64,000 nucleotides of DNA from positions 168,328,296-168,392,295 of the forward strand of contig NC_089492.1 of NCBI RefSeq assembly GCF_036850765.1. Reading direction: 5' to 3'. This document shows positions 45,338-58,900 of the stretch, one piece after another. Under the pieces are notes generated by a model. That model did not search any database. It worked only from the letters and a program-made list of their open reading frames with translations, and was not told the DNA's origin. Position 1 is the stretch's first letter; every line of letters begins with the position of its first letter. The DNA comes from Saccopteryx bilineata. Lineage: Eukaryota > Chordata > Mammalia > Chiroptera > Emballonuridae. A program made the position numbers and the translations under genes.

Positions 45338-47900
45338 GGATTCCAAGATGGCAACGGAGTAGGCATATGTTCCAACTGCCACCTCCCAGGACCAAATTGG
45401 ATTACAACTTAATTTAAGAGCAATCATCTTGTAAAACCAACTTTGGACAAAATGAAGAGGAGTCTATAACCAAAGATCACAGAAGAAGCCACACAGAGAC
45501 TCATAGGAACGGCTGAGATGCAGAAAGGGCTGCCCCACTCCCAGGAGTGAGTAGCAGCTGAGGGTCCAAAGGGACTCTCACTGCAGGGAGGGTTACTCTG
45601 AGAGGTGTGGGTCTTCAGGTTCAGGCTTGGAGCCCCAGCTTAGAGCCCCAGAGCCTAGAAATGGCACCCACAGAGCATTTGGAGGTGAAAAGAGCTGGAT
45701 TTCTGTCACGAGAAAGAGACAGAGCTCTTGGAGATACAAGCTCTGTCTTAAAGGGCCTGTGCAGAAGATCTTGTTCACAGCCACTTACCCAGGGCTCCAG
45801 TGGAAGGAGAGCTGAGAGGACTAGAGTTGCATGAGGAGACTGTAAAGTTGGAGGCCCAGGGAGAGACATGGTGGACGGCCACCAGAACCCCTGTGCTGAG
45901 TCATTCTCCAATACTGCGGTCACCATCTTTCTTGGGTGGAGCAGTCCCCTCTGAGCAGCATCAGCCTGGGAAGAAGCAACTGCTCTACCCTCAGGAGTCT
46001 CTCCTATCTCAGTCATGGAGACTGGGTCTGAGAGGTCAGAAAGCAGGGGGTGCCTCAGTGACTCAGTTTTCTGGTGTTGGAGCCAGAGCTTTCCTCCGCA
46101 CACTCCTGACTCTAAGATTGGTGTTTCCCCTTACAGAAGACTCTGTAGAAACTGTCCCAAGGATGGGCAGACCACACCCTTCAGTCTCAGAGGCCACACC
46201 CACCAGACTCCTGGGGCCACACTCTACTGAGGACTGCAAAAGAAGTCTGGAGAAAATGACACCTGGGGCTTAAGGGTGGAGCCACACCCACCACCCTGCC
46301 TAATCCCTGAATTGCTGCAGGCTCTAGACTCTACCAGAGGTTCTTTCAGTGGCTGAGCCCAACAAGCAGCCAGCAGACAGAGGCTTCAGGAAACCTCAGC
46401 CTTTTAAGTGGACATTCTCCCAGGTCCACGTTAGGTAAAAGCCAGCCTAGGTATACAGCTGGTATTTCCATGTGCACCTGGGCCCACCAGAGGCAGCCAC
46501 AAATTCTGGATTGCTTGTAGCTCCAAGAAGGTTGCTGAGGGCCAGTCACAGGCAGTGTCTCCCACTGATCTGCACCAATTTCTGACAGGGAGGCCAGAGC
46601 TGGCACATCCAGTGGCCAGCAGTGGAGAGCATCAGTTCTGGACCTAACAACCCTTGCTAGAGTGATATCCTAAAGAAGGGCTCCTTACACCTGGCCCAAC
46701 TCAGGCAATTTCCACTCTCTCTGATCAGCACCAGCACAGCAGCTCATGTGCATTGGATAGGGTGGAGCTTCACAGTCAGCCCATCTACACACCAGATATC
46801 CTGCCCTGCGGGGCTAGATTCCACAAGGGGAAGGGAGAGAGGCTTGGAGCATGGGTATTTAACATGTGGGTCCCTGTGAGCCTATTGTTAGATGAAGTTG
46901 AGGAGCTTAGCCACCTTCTAGTGGGGCACAGTCAGCCCCAGGAGAGGACTCTCTCAGTCTTCCTCCTTGAGACGAGGGTCTCACCAGCTGTAAGAACTTC
47001 TGCAGAGGGGACTTTTGGCCACACTCAATATGAACCTGCTGCTCAACTTGTTGGGGAGAAATAAACTTTGAGTATCCAGCAGTAGCTGAGATATTAGGCT
47101 CTGGAGTAAAGGCCACATTCCCAGTACCAAGCTTCTGACCAAGAGACCTCTGAAGTACGGAGTCTCACTAACATTATATTCCCAACATCAGCTGCCCTAA
47201 CCCACCAAGTGTGCAACCTAGAGAGGGATTTGTTGCATGAGGCCAGTCTGAACCCACACAGTTTTCTAAAGAAAACTCTGTGGGAAGACCAGGCAGCTGC
47301 AAGAGGAGGAGGAGCAGCTGAAAAGTGGAGACAACCCTTATGGCACTTGGGGCTTTTACAGAGCTGCTGTCACTCTAAGCAGGAAGAAGCTGATCCTTAT
47401 AGAAAGGTTGGCCCCTCCCACACTACCCAAGCAAAGAACAAAAAGAGCAGTAGCTGCAGAAAGATAGCCCACAGTGGCTTACAAACAATACTTGATGCCA
47501 ACCCAAGAAGATCTAGAGCCAACACAGCTAGTAGTAGATGGCAGACAGCACTAACCCTAAACCCAGGTAGCTATACAAGCAGCATACCCAAAGGAGGAGT
47601 TTAGCAGGCACCAAACACTGTGGAGAATAAATATGCCCAACAAGACAGACATTGCATAGTGTGTAATATACATGATCAAGGTTGACCCTTAGAGCCAGCA
47701 AGCCTGAAGGGACAACTGTGCCCACAAAAGTACTAACTGCATTCAATACTCATATAAAAAGAGGAAAATAGTGCCCTCCAGAAGTATTCCTAGAGCAAGG
47801 AAAACTGGTGGCCTGGAGGTCAGTACCACCAAGTCCATGTTCCTCATAAAGACACCACAAAAATTTCAAAGTCAGACAGTGCTAATTATTCACAGACAAA
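45338..47900 (+). promoter_or_regulatory. L1-G 5' UTR
   Basis: About 2.5 kb lie before ORF1. The first 150 bases resemble those of L1-F. I see no clear tandem array. Several short open frames on both strands have no family resemblance and are not called. Confidence 0.7.
45343..45352 (+). promoter_or_regulatory. YY1-like site at the 5' end of L1-G
   Basis: ccaagatggc is identical in its core to the YY1 site that starts human L1, and lies six bases from the element's 5' end. Confidence 0.65.
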
Positions 47901-48820
47901 ATAGGCAGACAGAGGTATGTGGCCCAAATGAATCAACAAGAGAAATCCCCAGAAAAGAACTGAATGGGATGGAAGTAACCAAACTACCAAATGCAGAGTT
48001 TAAAATAATGATTTTTAGGATGCTTAATGATCTTAGAGTGACAATAAATTGACATAATAAGCAACTAATAAAGAGACAGCAAACACCAAAAAGGACATTG
48101 AAATCATAAAGAATAACCAGTCAGAAATGGCAAATACAATATTGAAAATGAAGGCTGTGCTGGAAGAAATCAACAGCAGGCTGGATGAAGCAGAGAACTG
48201 AATCAGCAATTTAGAGGACAAGATAAACGAAAGCACAGAAGCAGAGTAGCAAAAAGAAAAGAGGCTCAAAAAGACTGAGGAAACCCTAAGAGACCTCTGT
48301 GACAACATGAAGAGAAACAACATCTTCATCATAGGGGTTCCTGAAAAAGAGGAGAACGAACAAGGGGTAGAGAACCTGTTTGAAAAAATCATAGCTGAAA
48401 TTTTCCCTAAATTGATGAAGGAGAAAGTCAGACAAGTTCAAGAAGCACAGAGAATTCCATTAAAGATTAATCCAAGGAGACCTACACAAAGACACATCAT
48501 AATTAAAGTGCTAAAGTTAACAGACACAGAAAAAAATACTAAAAGCTTCAACAGAAAAGCAGGTAATTACCTATAGAGGAGCCCCCATAAGGATGACATC
48601 CAATTTCTTATCAAAAACACTTGAGGCCAGAAGAGATAGGCAAGAAATATTCAAAGTGATGCAAAGCAAGAACCTACAACTAAGACTACTTTATCCAGCA
48701 AAACTATTGTTTAAAACTGAAGGAGAAATAAAAAGCCTCCCAGACACACACACAAAAAAACTCAAGGAATTCTTTATAACCAAACCAGTACTGCAAGAAA
48801 TGTTAAGGGGTCTGCTATAA
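47900..48820 (+). pseudogene. L1-G ORF1, broken
   Basis: Pieces read VTKLPNAEFKIMIFRMLNDL (47970-48030), MKRNNIFIIGVPEKEENEQG (48307 on) and SKTLEARRDRQEIFKVMQ (48610 on). The usual start codon of the family (MRRQ...) reads as an ATA-type codon near 47900. At least three frame changes or stops separate the parts. Confidence 0.82.
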
Positions 48821-48870
48821 AAAAGAGCAAATGAAAAAAAGAAAAAGAGTATTGTAGATTTAAAGAATAA

Positions 48871-49688
48871 ATGGCAATAAATAAGTACATATCAATAATA
48901 ACCTTAAATGTAAATGGATTAAATGCTCCAAACAAAAGACATAGGGTAGCTGCATGGATAAGAAAACAGGACCCATACCTACGCTGTGTACAAGAGACCC
49001 ACCTCAGAACAAAAGATACACATAGACTGAAAGTGAAGGGATGGAAATATGTATTTCATACAAATATAAATTTTAAAAAGCTCGGGTAGCAATACTTATA
49101 TCTGACAAAATAGACTTTAAAACAAAGGCAGTGTAAGGAACAAAGAAGGTCACTACATTGGATAAAGGAAGCAATCCAACAGGAGGATAATAACCATTGT
49201 AAATATTTATGTGCCTGATATAGGAGCACCTAAATATATAAAGCATATTTTGATGGACATAAAGGGCAAGATCAACAGCAATACTATAATAGTAGAGAGT
49301 TTTAATACCCCACTAACATCAATGGATAGATCCTCCAGACAGAAAATTAACAAAGAAACAGCAACCTCAAATGTCACACTAGATCAATTGATTTGATATC
49401 TTCAGAACCCTTCAGCACAAAGCAGCAGTATATAAATTCTTTTTAAGTGCTCATGGTATATTCTCTAGGATAGACCACATGTTAGGACACAAAATGACTC
49501 TTAATAAATTTAAGAAGATTGAAATCATATCAAGCATCTTCTCTGATCACAATAGCATGAAACGAGAAATCAACAATAGAAAAACTAAAAAACCTTCCAA
49601 CACTTGTAAGCTAAATAGCATATTATTAAATAATGAATGGGTTAACAATGAGATCAAAGAAGAAATAAAAAATTTCCTTGAAACAAAT
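48871..49688 (+). pseudogene. L1-G ORF2, endonuclease part
   Basis: It begins [20 protein letters not shown] at 48871. The endonuclease motif [19 protein letters not shown] is present. Frame changes occur near 49080, 49200 and 49390. It is cut at 49689 by the target duplication of L1-H. Confidence 0.85.
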
Positions 49689-49711
49689 AAAAATGGGCAT
49701 AAGGGGGATTC

Positions 49712-49721
49712 AGAAGATGGC
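49712..49721 (+). promoter_or_regulatory. YY1-like core at the 5' end of L1-H
   Basis: agaagatggc lies at the same place as in L1-B. Confidence 0.55.
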
Positions 49722-50616
49722 AGCAGAGTAGGCGGACACACAGACGCCCAGCTCTCAACACCAAACTGGAATACAAATCAATTTAGAAAATATCAGCATG
49801 AAAAACCAACACTGAACTGCAAGAACAGCTCTCAAAAACCAAGGAGCAAAGAGGAAGCCACAATAATTCTGGTAAGGAGTGCCTGAATCTCCTCTGCTTA
49901 CAGGAACGGAAGGGGGGGAGGGTGAGGCTGAGAGCCCAGAGAGGATTTCACAGAGGAAAAAGAGCAGAAACTACTGCTCAAAGCCACTTACCTGGCGACC
50001 AGGGAGCAAGGTGGGTTGAAAAGACCAGCTTATCTCCCAAGTGGAAAGGACAGGGAGAGGGACAGACTGTGAGGGGCTAAGGTATGCAAGAAACAAAATT
50101 AAAAAGCTGACTCATTCGTGCTGGAGGCGGCCATAGCTGGGGGAGGTACTGAACCTTTCACAAAACAGAGCTGAAGTGCTTCCGGATCAGAGATCTCTGG
50201 ACATCTATCCAGCTCCAATCAGCGCAACAAGACACAGCTGAAAACAAGAAGTAGGGAGGAGGGGCAGTAACTCAGGTCTCCATGGAGATCTGAGATACAC
50301 CTCCCCCTACTGAAGCTGAGAAAAAACCCTGCCCCCAGTGAGATTACTTGGTGGAAGAGACCTTCAGCGTCTCAGGTTACACCCACAGCATTCCTGGATA
50401 CAGTTTCAAGGAAGCCCCTGCTGAGATCAGTTAAAAAGACTATCACCTGTTAAGAAAACAAACAAATCAAGACTTCAAAGCTGCCCAAATCCAAAAGTGG
50501 ATTACAAATAATAGCTGATACTAACCCAAGAAGACCTAGAAATAACACAACTGAAAACTGGAGGCAGACAACACCAAGCCTAGACTCAACCAACTCTACA
50601 AATAAAAAAAAAGAAG

Positions 50617-51531
50617 ATGAGAAGACAAAGGAGTGCAATCCAAATGAAACCACAAGAGACACCTTTGAGAGATGAACTGAGTGATATGGAAATAATCAAA
50701 CTTCCAGATGCGGAGTTCAAAATAATGATTGTAAGGATGCTTAGGGATCTTAGAACAAAAATGGAGGGGCAGTTTGAAAACCTAAATAAAGAAACAGCAA
50801 ACCTAAATAAAGAAATAGCAAGTATAAAAAAGAATCAGTTGGAGATGACAAATACAATATCAGAAATAAAGACCACAATGGAAGGAATTAAAAACAGGAT
50901 AGATAGAGCAGAGGATCGAATCAGCAAGTTAGAGGACAACTGGAATGAAGGCATGAAAGCAGAGAAGAAAAGAGAAAAAAGACTCAAAAAGTCAGAGGAA
51001 ACTCTTAGAGAGCTCTGTGACAACATGAAGAGAAATAACATTTGCATCATAGGGGTTCCTGAAGAAGAAGAAAAAGAACAAGGGATAGAGACTTTGTTCA
51101 ATCATATCATAGCTGAAAACTTCCCTAAATTAATGCAAGAGAAACTTTCACAAATCCAAGAAGCACAGAGGACTCCATTAAAGAGAAACCCAAAGAGACC
51201 TACACCAAGACACATCATAATTAAAATACCAAAGCTAAGCGATAAAGAGAAAATATTAAAAGCTGCAAGAGAAAAAAAAGTTATCACCTACAAAGGAGCC
51301 CCCATAAGGATGGCATCTGACTTCTCAACAGAAACACTTGAGGCCAGAAGGGAATGGCAAGAAATATTCAAAGTAATGCAGAACAAGAACCTACAACCAA
51401 GACTACTTTATCCAGCAAGGCTATCATTTAAAATCGAAGGAGAAATAAAAAGCTTCCCAGACAAAAAACAACTCAAGGAATTCATTACAACCAAACCAAT
51501 GCTGCAGGAAATATTAAGGGGCCTGGTGTAA
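50617..51531 (+). CDS. L1-H ORF1 protein, 304 aa, open
   Basis: This is the L1 RNA-binding chaperone, open from MRRQRSAIQM to the end LRGLV. Its domains are as in L1-B: coiled coil, RNA-recognition domain from KRNNICIIGVPEEEE, and C-terminal domain with KGAPIRMASDFSTETLEARR. Compared with L1-B it has a seven-residue in-frame gain in the coiled coil, where ENLNKETANLNKEIAS replaces ENLNKEIAS. This comes from a 21-bp tandem duplication near 50775-50820. One RNA-recognition residue differs (NNICIIG for NNIRIIG). Confidence 0.93.
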   Translation: MRRQRSAIQMKPQETPLRDELSDMEIIKLPDAEFKIMIVRMLRDLRTKMEGQFENLNKETANLNKEIASIKKNQLEMTNTISEIKTTMEGIKNRIDRAEDRISKLEDNWNEGMKAEKKREKRLKKSEETLRELCDNMKRNNICIIGVPEEEEKEQGIETLFNHIIAENFPKLMQEKLSQIQEAQRTPLKRNPKRPTPRHIIIKIPKLSDKEKILKAAREKKVITYKGAPIRMASDFSTETLEARREWQEIFKVMQNKNLQPRLLYPARLSFKIEGEIKSFPDKKQLKEFITTKPMLQEILRGLV

Positions 51532-51592
51532 ACAGATCAAAGTGGGAAAAGAATACAGAAAAAAAAAAAAGAATACACCTTTAAAGAAGAAA

Positions 51593-54500
51593 ATGGCAAT
51601 AAACAACTACATATCAATAATAACCTTAAATGTAAATGGATTAAATGATCCAATCAAAAGACATAGGGTAGCTGCGTGGATAAGAAAACAGGACCCATAC
51701 ATATGGTGTGACCCTACAAGGGACACACCTTAGAACAAAAGACACACATAGATTGAAGGTAAAAGGATGGAAAAAAACGTTTCATGCAAACAGAAATGAA
51801 AAAAAAGCTGGGGTAGCAATACTTATATCAGACAAATTAAACTTTAAAACAAAGGATATAGTAAGAAATAAACAAGGCCACTACATAATGATAAAGGGAG
51901 TAATCCAACAGGAAAATATAACTATTATAAATATCTATGCACCTAATATAGGAGCACCCAAATATATAAAACAGACTTTGATGGGTTTAAAGGGCGAGAT
52001 CAACAGCAATACTATAATAGTAAGGGATTTCAATACCCCACTAACATCACTAGATAGATCCTCAAGAAAGAAAATTAACAAAGAAACAGCAGACTTATTG
52101 GAAACACTAGATCAACTTGATTTAATAGATATCTTCAGAACCTTTCACCCTAAAGCAGCAGAATATACATTCTTTTCAAGTGCTCATGGTACATTCTCTA
52201 GGATAGACCACATGTTAGGGCACAAAAGTGCTCTCAACAAATTTAAGAAGACTGAAATCATATCAAGCACTTTCTCCGATCACAACGGCATGAAACTAGA
52301 AATGAATCACAGCAGAAAAGCTCAAAAATTCTCAAACCCATGGAAACTAAATAGCAGGGTGTTAAATAATGAATGGATTAAGAATGAGATCAAAGAAGAA
52401 ATAAAAAATTTCCTAGAAACGAATGACAATGAGCATACAACAACTCAAAATTTATGGGACACAGTGAAAGCAGTGCTGAGAGGGAAGTTCATAGCACTAC
52501 AGGCACAGTTTCAGAAGCTAGAAAAAGCTCAAATAAACAACTTAACCCTGCATCTAAAAGAACTAGAAAAAGAACAGCAAGTAAAGCCCAAATGTAGTAG
52601 AAGGAAGGAAATAATAAAGATCAGAGCAGAAATAAATGACATAGAGGCTAAAGAAACAATACAGAGGATCAATGAAACTAGGAGTTGGTTCTTTAAAAAG
52701 GTAAACAAGATTGATGAACCTTTAAGTAGACTCACCAAGAAAAAGAGACAGAGGACTCAAATAAATAAACTTAGAAATAAGAGGGGAGAAATAACAACTG
52801 ACACAACAGAAATACAAAATATTGTAAGAAAATACTATGAAGAACTGTATGCCAAAAAACTAGACAATCTAGATGAAATGGACAAATTCCTTGAAACATA
52901 CAATCTTCCAAAAATCAATCTGGAAGAATCAGAAAACCTAAAAAGACCGATTACAACAAAGGAGATCTAAACAGTTATCAAAAAACTCCCAACAAAGAAA
53001 AGTCCGGGGCCCGATGGCTTCACAACGGAATTTTACCAAATATTCAAAGAAGAACTAACTCCTATCCTTCTCAAACTATTTCAAAAAATTCAAGAGGAAG
53101 GAAGACTTCCAAGCTCCTTTTATGAGGTGAGCATAATTCTGATTCCAAAACCAGGCAAAGACAACACAAAGAAAGAAAATTATAGGCCAATATCTCTGAT
53201 GAATATAGATGCTAAAATCCTCAACAAAATATTAGCAAACTGGATCCAACAATATATGGAAAAAATCATACACCATGATTAAGTGGTATTTATTCTGGGA
53301 AGGCAAGGCTGGTACAATATTCGTAAATCAATCAATGTGATTCATCACATAAACAAAAAGAAGGAGAAAAACCATATGATAATTTCAATAGATGCAGAAA
53401 GGACATTTGATAAAATCCAGCACCCATTCATGATCAAAACTCTCAGCAAAGTGAAAATACAGGGAACATACCTCAACATGATAAAAGCCATCTATGAGAA
53501 ACCCACAGCCAACATCATACTCAATGGGAAAAAATTAAAAGCAATACCCTTAAGATCAGGAACAAGGCAGGGATGCCCCCTTTCACCACTCTTATTTAAC
53601 ATAGTCCTGGAAGTCCTAGCCACAGCAATCAGACAAGAAGAAGAAATAAAAGGCATTCAAGTTGGAAAAGAAGAAGTAAAACTATCATTATTTGCAGATG
53701 ATATGATATTGTATATAGAAAACCCTAAAGTCTCAGTCAAAAAACTACTGGACCTGATAAATAAATTCAGCAAAGTGGCAGGATATAAAATCAATACTCA
53801 GAAATCAGAAGCATTTTTATACACCAACAATGAACAGTCAGAAAGAGAAATTAAGGAAACAATCCCCTTCACAATTTTAACCAAAAAAATGAAGTACCTA
53901 GGAGTAAACTTAACCAAGGAGACTAAAGACTTGTACTCGGAAAATTACAAAACATTGATAAAAGAAATCAAGGAAGATACAAACAAGTGGAAGCATATAC
54001 CGTGCTCATGGTTAGGAAGAATAAACATCATTAAAATGTCTATATTACCCAAAGCAATTTATAAATTCAATGCAATACCAATTAAAATACCAATGACATA
54101 CTTCAAAGATATAGAACACATATTCCAAAAATTTATATGGAACCAAAAAAGGACACGAATAGCCTCAGCAATCTTAAAAAAGAAGAATAAAGTGGGAGGT
54201 ATCACACTTCCTGATATCAAGTTATACTACAAGGCCATTGTACTCAAAACAGCCTGGTACTGGCATAAGAACAGGCATATAGATCAATGGAACAGAACAG
54301 AGAACCCAGAAATAAACCCACAGTTCTATGGACAACTGATATTTGACAAAGGAGGTAAGGAAATACAATGGAGTAAAGACAGCCTCTTTAACAAATGGTG
54401 TTGGGAAAATTGGACAGCTACCTGCAAAAAAATGAAACTAGATCACCAGCTTACACCACTCATAAAAATAAACTCAATATGGATAAAAGACTTGAATGTA

Positions 54501-55391
54501 GGCCGTGAAACCATAAGCATCTTAGAAGAAAACATAGGCAGTAAGCTCTCCGACATCTCTCGGAGCAATATATTTGCTGATTTATCTCCACGGGGAAGTG
54601 AAATAAAAGACAGGATAAACAAATGGGACTATATCAAACTGAAAAGCTTTTGCACAGCTAAAGACAACAAGAACAGAATAAAAAGACAAACTACACAATG
54701 GGAGAACATATTTGACAATACGTCTGATAAGGGGTTAATAACCAAAATTTATAAAGAACTTGTAAAACTCAACACCAGGAAGACAAACAACCCAATCCAA
54801 AAATGGGCAAAAGAGATGAATAGACACTTCTTCAAAGAGGACATACAGATGGCCAATAGACATATGAAAAAATGCTCAACATCACTAATCATTAGAGAAA
54901 TGCAAATTAAAACCACAATGAGATAGCACCTCACACCAGTCAGAATGGCGCTCATCAACAAAACAACACAGAATAAGTACTGGCGAGGATGTGGAGAAAA
55001 GGGAACCCTCCTGCACTGCTGGTGGGAATGCAGACTGGTGCAGCCACTGTGGAAAACAGTGTGGAGATTCCTCAAAAAACTGAAAATCTAACTGCCTTTT
55101 GACCCAGCTATTCCACTTTTAGGAATATACCCCAAGGACACCATAGAACGGCTCCAAAAGGAGAAATGCACCCGCATGTTTGTGGCAGCATTGTTCACAA
55201 TAGCAAAGATCTGGAAACAGCCCAAGTTTCCGTCAGATGACGAGTGGATTAAAAAACTTTGGTACATATATACTATGGAATACTACTCAGCCATAAGAAA
55301 TGATGACATCGGATCATTTACAATAACATGGATGGACCTTGACAACATTATACAGAGTGAAATAAGTAAATCAGAAAAAAAACTAAGATGA
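51593..55391 (+). pseudogene. L1-H ORF2, one frameshift and several stops
   Basis: It starts [20 protein letters not shown] gain of about four bases near 51705-51715 shifts the frame within the endonuclease (before [12 protein letters not shown]). The frame 51708-52970 then ends at a taa where L1-B has a Glu codon. Another taa lies at 53280-53282 (Gln in L1-B). The frame 53283-54926 holds the reverse transcriptase with [15 protein letters not shown] and [10 protein letters not shown], and ends in tag at 54924. A further taa lies near 55089 in the C-terminal region. The breaks differ from those of L1-B. Confidence 0.92.
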
Positions 55392-55687
55392 ATCCATACA
55401 TAGAAGGGACATAAAAATGAGACTCAGAGACATGAACAAGAATGTAATGGCAACAGTGGCGGGGGGTTGGGGAGGGGGGATGGGGTGAAGAAGGAGAGAG
55501 GGGTTAGGGGAGGGGAGGGGCACAAAGAAAACCAGATAGAAGGTGACAGAAGACAATTTAACTTTGCGGGAGGGGTATACAGCACAATCAAATGTCAAAA
55601 TAATCTAGAGATATTTTCTCTCAACATATGTACCCTGATTTATCAATGTCACTGTATTAAATTTAATAATTCAAAAAATGGACATAA

Positions 55688-58600
55688 AACAACTCAAAAT
55701 TTATGGGACATAGTGAAAGCAGTCCTGAGAGGGAAGTTCATAGCACTACAGGCATACCTTAAGAAGCAAGAAAGAGCTCAAATAAACAACTTAACCCGAC
55801 ATTTAAAAGAACTAGAAAAAGAACAACATCTAAAGCCCAGGGGAAGTAGAAGGAAGGAAATAATAAATATCAGAGTAGAAATAAATGACATAGAGGCTAA
55901 AAATAAATACAAAAGATCAATGAAATCAAGAGCTGGTTCTTTGAAAAGGTAAACAAGATGGATGGAACTTTAACCAGATTCATCAAGAAAAAATGAGAGA
56001 GGACCCAAATAAATAAAATTAGAAATGAAAGTGGAGAAGTAACCACTGAAAACACAGAAATGCAAAGGATTGTAAGAAAATACTATGAAGATCTATATGC
56101 CAAAAATTGGACAACCTCGGTGAAATGGATAAGTTTCTAAAAACATGCAGTCTTCCAAAACTCAATCTGGAAAAATTGGAAAACCTAAACAGACTGATTA
56201 CAACAAATGAACTTGAAACAGTTATCAAAAAACTCCCAGCAAACAAAAGTCCTAGATTGGATGGCTTCACGGGCGAATTTTACCAAATATTCAAAGAAGA
56301 ACTAACGCCTATTCTTCTCAAGCTATTTCAAAATATTCAAGAGGAGGAAGACTTCCAAGCTTCTTTTATGAGGCAAGCATTATCCTCATTCCAAAACCAG
56401 ATAAAGACACTACAAAGAAAGAAAACTGTAGACCAATATTCCTGATGAACATAGATGCTAAAATTCTCAACAAAATATTAGCAAACCAGAGCCAGCAATA
56501 CATTGAAAAGTCATACATCACGATCAAGTGGGATTTATTCCAGGGAGGCAAGGCTGGTTCAATATTTGCAAATCAATCAATGTAATTCATCACATAAACA
56601 AAAGGAAAGATATAAATCTAATGATTTATCAATAAATGCAGGAAAAGCATTTGATAAAATCCAGCACTCATGTATGATCAAAACTCTCAGCAAAGTGGGA
56701 ATACAGGGAACATACCTCAACATGATAAAGGCCATCTATGACAAACTGATCGCCAACATCATACTCAACAGGCAAAAATTAAAAGCAGTTTCCTAAGATC
56801 AGGAATAGGGCAGGGGTGCCCACTTTTGCCTCTCTTATTCAACATAGTTCTAGAAGTCCTAGCCACAGCCGTCAGACAAGAAGAAGAAATAAAAGGCATC
56901 CAAATTAGAAAAGAAGTAAAACTATCATTATTTGCTGATGATATGATACTGTACATAGAGAACCCTAAAGTCTCAGTCAAAAAACTACTAGACCTGATAA
57001 ATGAATTCAGCAAGGTGGCAGGATATAAAATTAATATTCAGAAATCAGTAGCCACCTTGGCCTATGGGTTCAGCAGTAGAGTGTCGGCCCAGCAAGTGGA
57101 CGTCCCAGGTTCGATCCCCAGGACTTTCAAAGCACACAGGAGAAGCACCCATTTCTTCTCCACCTTCCTCTCTGTTTCTCTCTTCCCTTCCCACAGCCAA
57201 CGCTCCATTGGAAACAAAGTTGGCCCATGTGCTGAGGACTGCTCCATGGCCTCCGCCACAGGTGCTAGAATGGCTTTGGCCACAATGTAGCAATGCCTCA
57301 TATAGGCAGATCATCTCCTCTTGGTGGGCATGCCAGTGGATCCAGGTTGAGCATGTTGGTGGATCCAGGTTGGGCACATGTGGGAGTCTATCTCTCTAAC
57401 TCCCTGCTTCTAACTTTGAAAAAAAAAAAAGAAATCAGTGACATTTTTATGCACCAACAATAAACAGTCTGAAAGAAAAATTGAGGAAACAATCCCTTTC
57501 ACAATTGGAACAAAAAAAGTAAAGTACCTAGGAGTAAATTCAACCAAGGAGGTAAAGGACTTGTACTTGGAAAATTATAAGACATTGAAAAAAGAAATAA
57601 AGGAAGATACAAACAAGCGGAAGCATATACCATGTTCATGAATAGAAAGAACAAACTTCATTAAAATCTCTATACTACCCAAAGCAATATAAATTCATTG
57701 CAATTTCTTTTAAAATACCAATGGCATACTTCAAAGATATAGAAGAAATATTCCAAAAAAAAATTTATACGGAACCAAAAAAGAACACGAATAGCCTAAG
57801 CAATCTTGAAAAAGAAGAATAAAGTGGGAGGTATCACACTTCCTGATATCAAGTTATACTACAAGGCCACAGTAATCAAAACAGCTTGATACTGACATAA
57901 GAACAGGCATACAGATCAATGGAATAGAACAGAGAACCCAGAAACAAAACCCACACCTTTATGGTCAATTGATATTTGACAAAGGAGGTAAGAGCATACA
58001 GTGGAGTAAAGACAGTCTCTTTAATAATTGGTGTTGGGAAAATTGGACAGGTACATGCAAAAAAATGAAACTAGACCACCAACTTACACCATTCACAAAA
58101 ATAAACTCAAAATGGATAAAAGACTTAAATGTAAATTGTGAAACCATAAACATCTTGGAAGAAAACATAGGCAGTAAACTGTCCGATATCTCTCATAGCA
58201 ATATTTTTGCCAATTTATCTCCGTGGGCATGTGGAATAATGGACAAAATAAAAAAATGGGACTATATCAAACTAAAATGCTTTTGCACACCATGAACAAA
58301 ATAAAAAGAGAACCCACACACGGGAGAACGTATTCACCAATACTTCTGATAAAAGGTTAATAATCAAAATTTATAAAGAACTCCTAAAACTCAACACCAG
58401 GAAGGTAAATAATCCAATTAAAAATGGACAAAAGAACTGAGTAGGCACTTCTCCAACGAGGATATACAGATGGCCAACAAGCATATGAAAAAATGTTCAA
58501 TGTCACTAATCATCAGAGAAATGCAAGTTAAAACCACAATGAGATACCACCTCACACCTGTCAGAATGGCACTCATTAACAAAACAACACATAATAAGTG

Positions 58601-58900
58601 CTGGAGAAGGTGTGGAGAAAAGGGAACCCTCCTGCACTGCTGGTGGGAATGCAGACTGGTGCAGCCTCTGTGAAAAACAGTATGGAGATTCCTCAAAAAA
58701 TTAAAAATGGAACTGCCTTTTCACCCAGCCATTCCACTTTTAGGAATACATCCTAAGACACTAAATCACTGATTCAAAAGAAGATATACATTCCTGTGTT
58801 TATTGCAGCATTGTTCAATAGCGAAGATCTGGAAACAGCCCAAGTGTCTGTCAGTGGATGAGTGGAGTAAAAAGCAGTGGTATATATACACAATGGAATA
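55688..58900 (+). pseudogene. L1-G ORF2 continued
   Basis: L1-G resumes after the L1-H duplication with [21 protein letters not shown]. Reverse-transcriptase parts are in the frames 56107-56445 ([16 protein letters not shown]; Pro-Gly changed to Arg-Leu in the SPGPDG motif) and 56826-57040 ([15 protein letters not shown]). A SINE interrupts at 57050-57430. The later pieces are 57438-57641, 57969-58295 and 58470-58673 ([18 protein letters not shown]). It is non-functional. Confidence 0.87.
57050..57430 (+). mobile_element. tRNA-derived SINE (RHIN-like) in L1-G ORF2
   Basis: It is flanked by gaaatcagt at 57041-57049 and 57431-57439. The head is degenerate (gggttcagcagtagagtgtc) and the B box is ggttcgatccc. 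Near the end a phrase, ggtggatccaggttg, is duplicated (about 57332-57375). Confidence 0.88.

Larger units (their letters stand above)
49703..55673 (+). mobile_element. L1-H: young full-length LINE-1, near-twin of L1-B
   Basis: It is 5971 bp, with the duplication aaaaatgg(g/a)cataa at 49689-49702 and 55674-55687. Its order is 5' UTR (49703-50616), ORF1 (50617-51531, open), ORF2 (51593-55391, broken), and a 3' UTR with a G-rich tract (55460-55520). Along its length it differs from L1-B only by scattered substitutions and small indels. It lies in direct orientation about 45 kb downstream of L1-B. Confidence 0.94.

Noticed and set aside
45621..46273. Overlapping 157- and 160-codon frames on both strands
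   Set aside because: They lie in the GC-richer 5' UTR of L1-G, with no family resemblance and no splice context.
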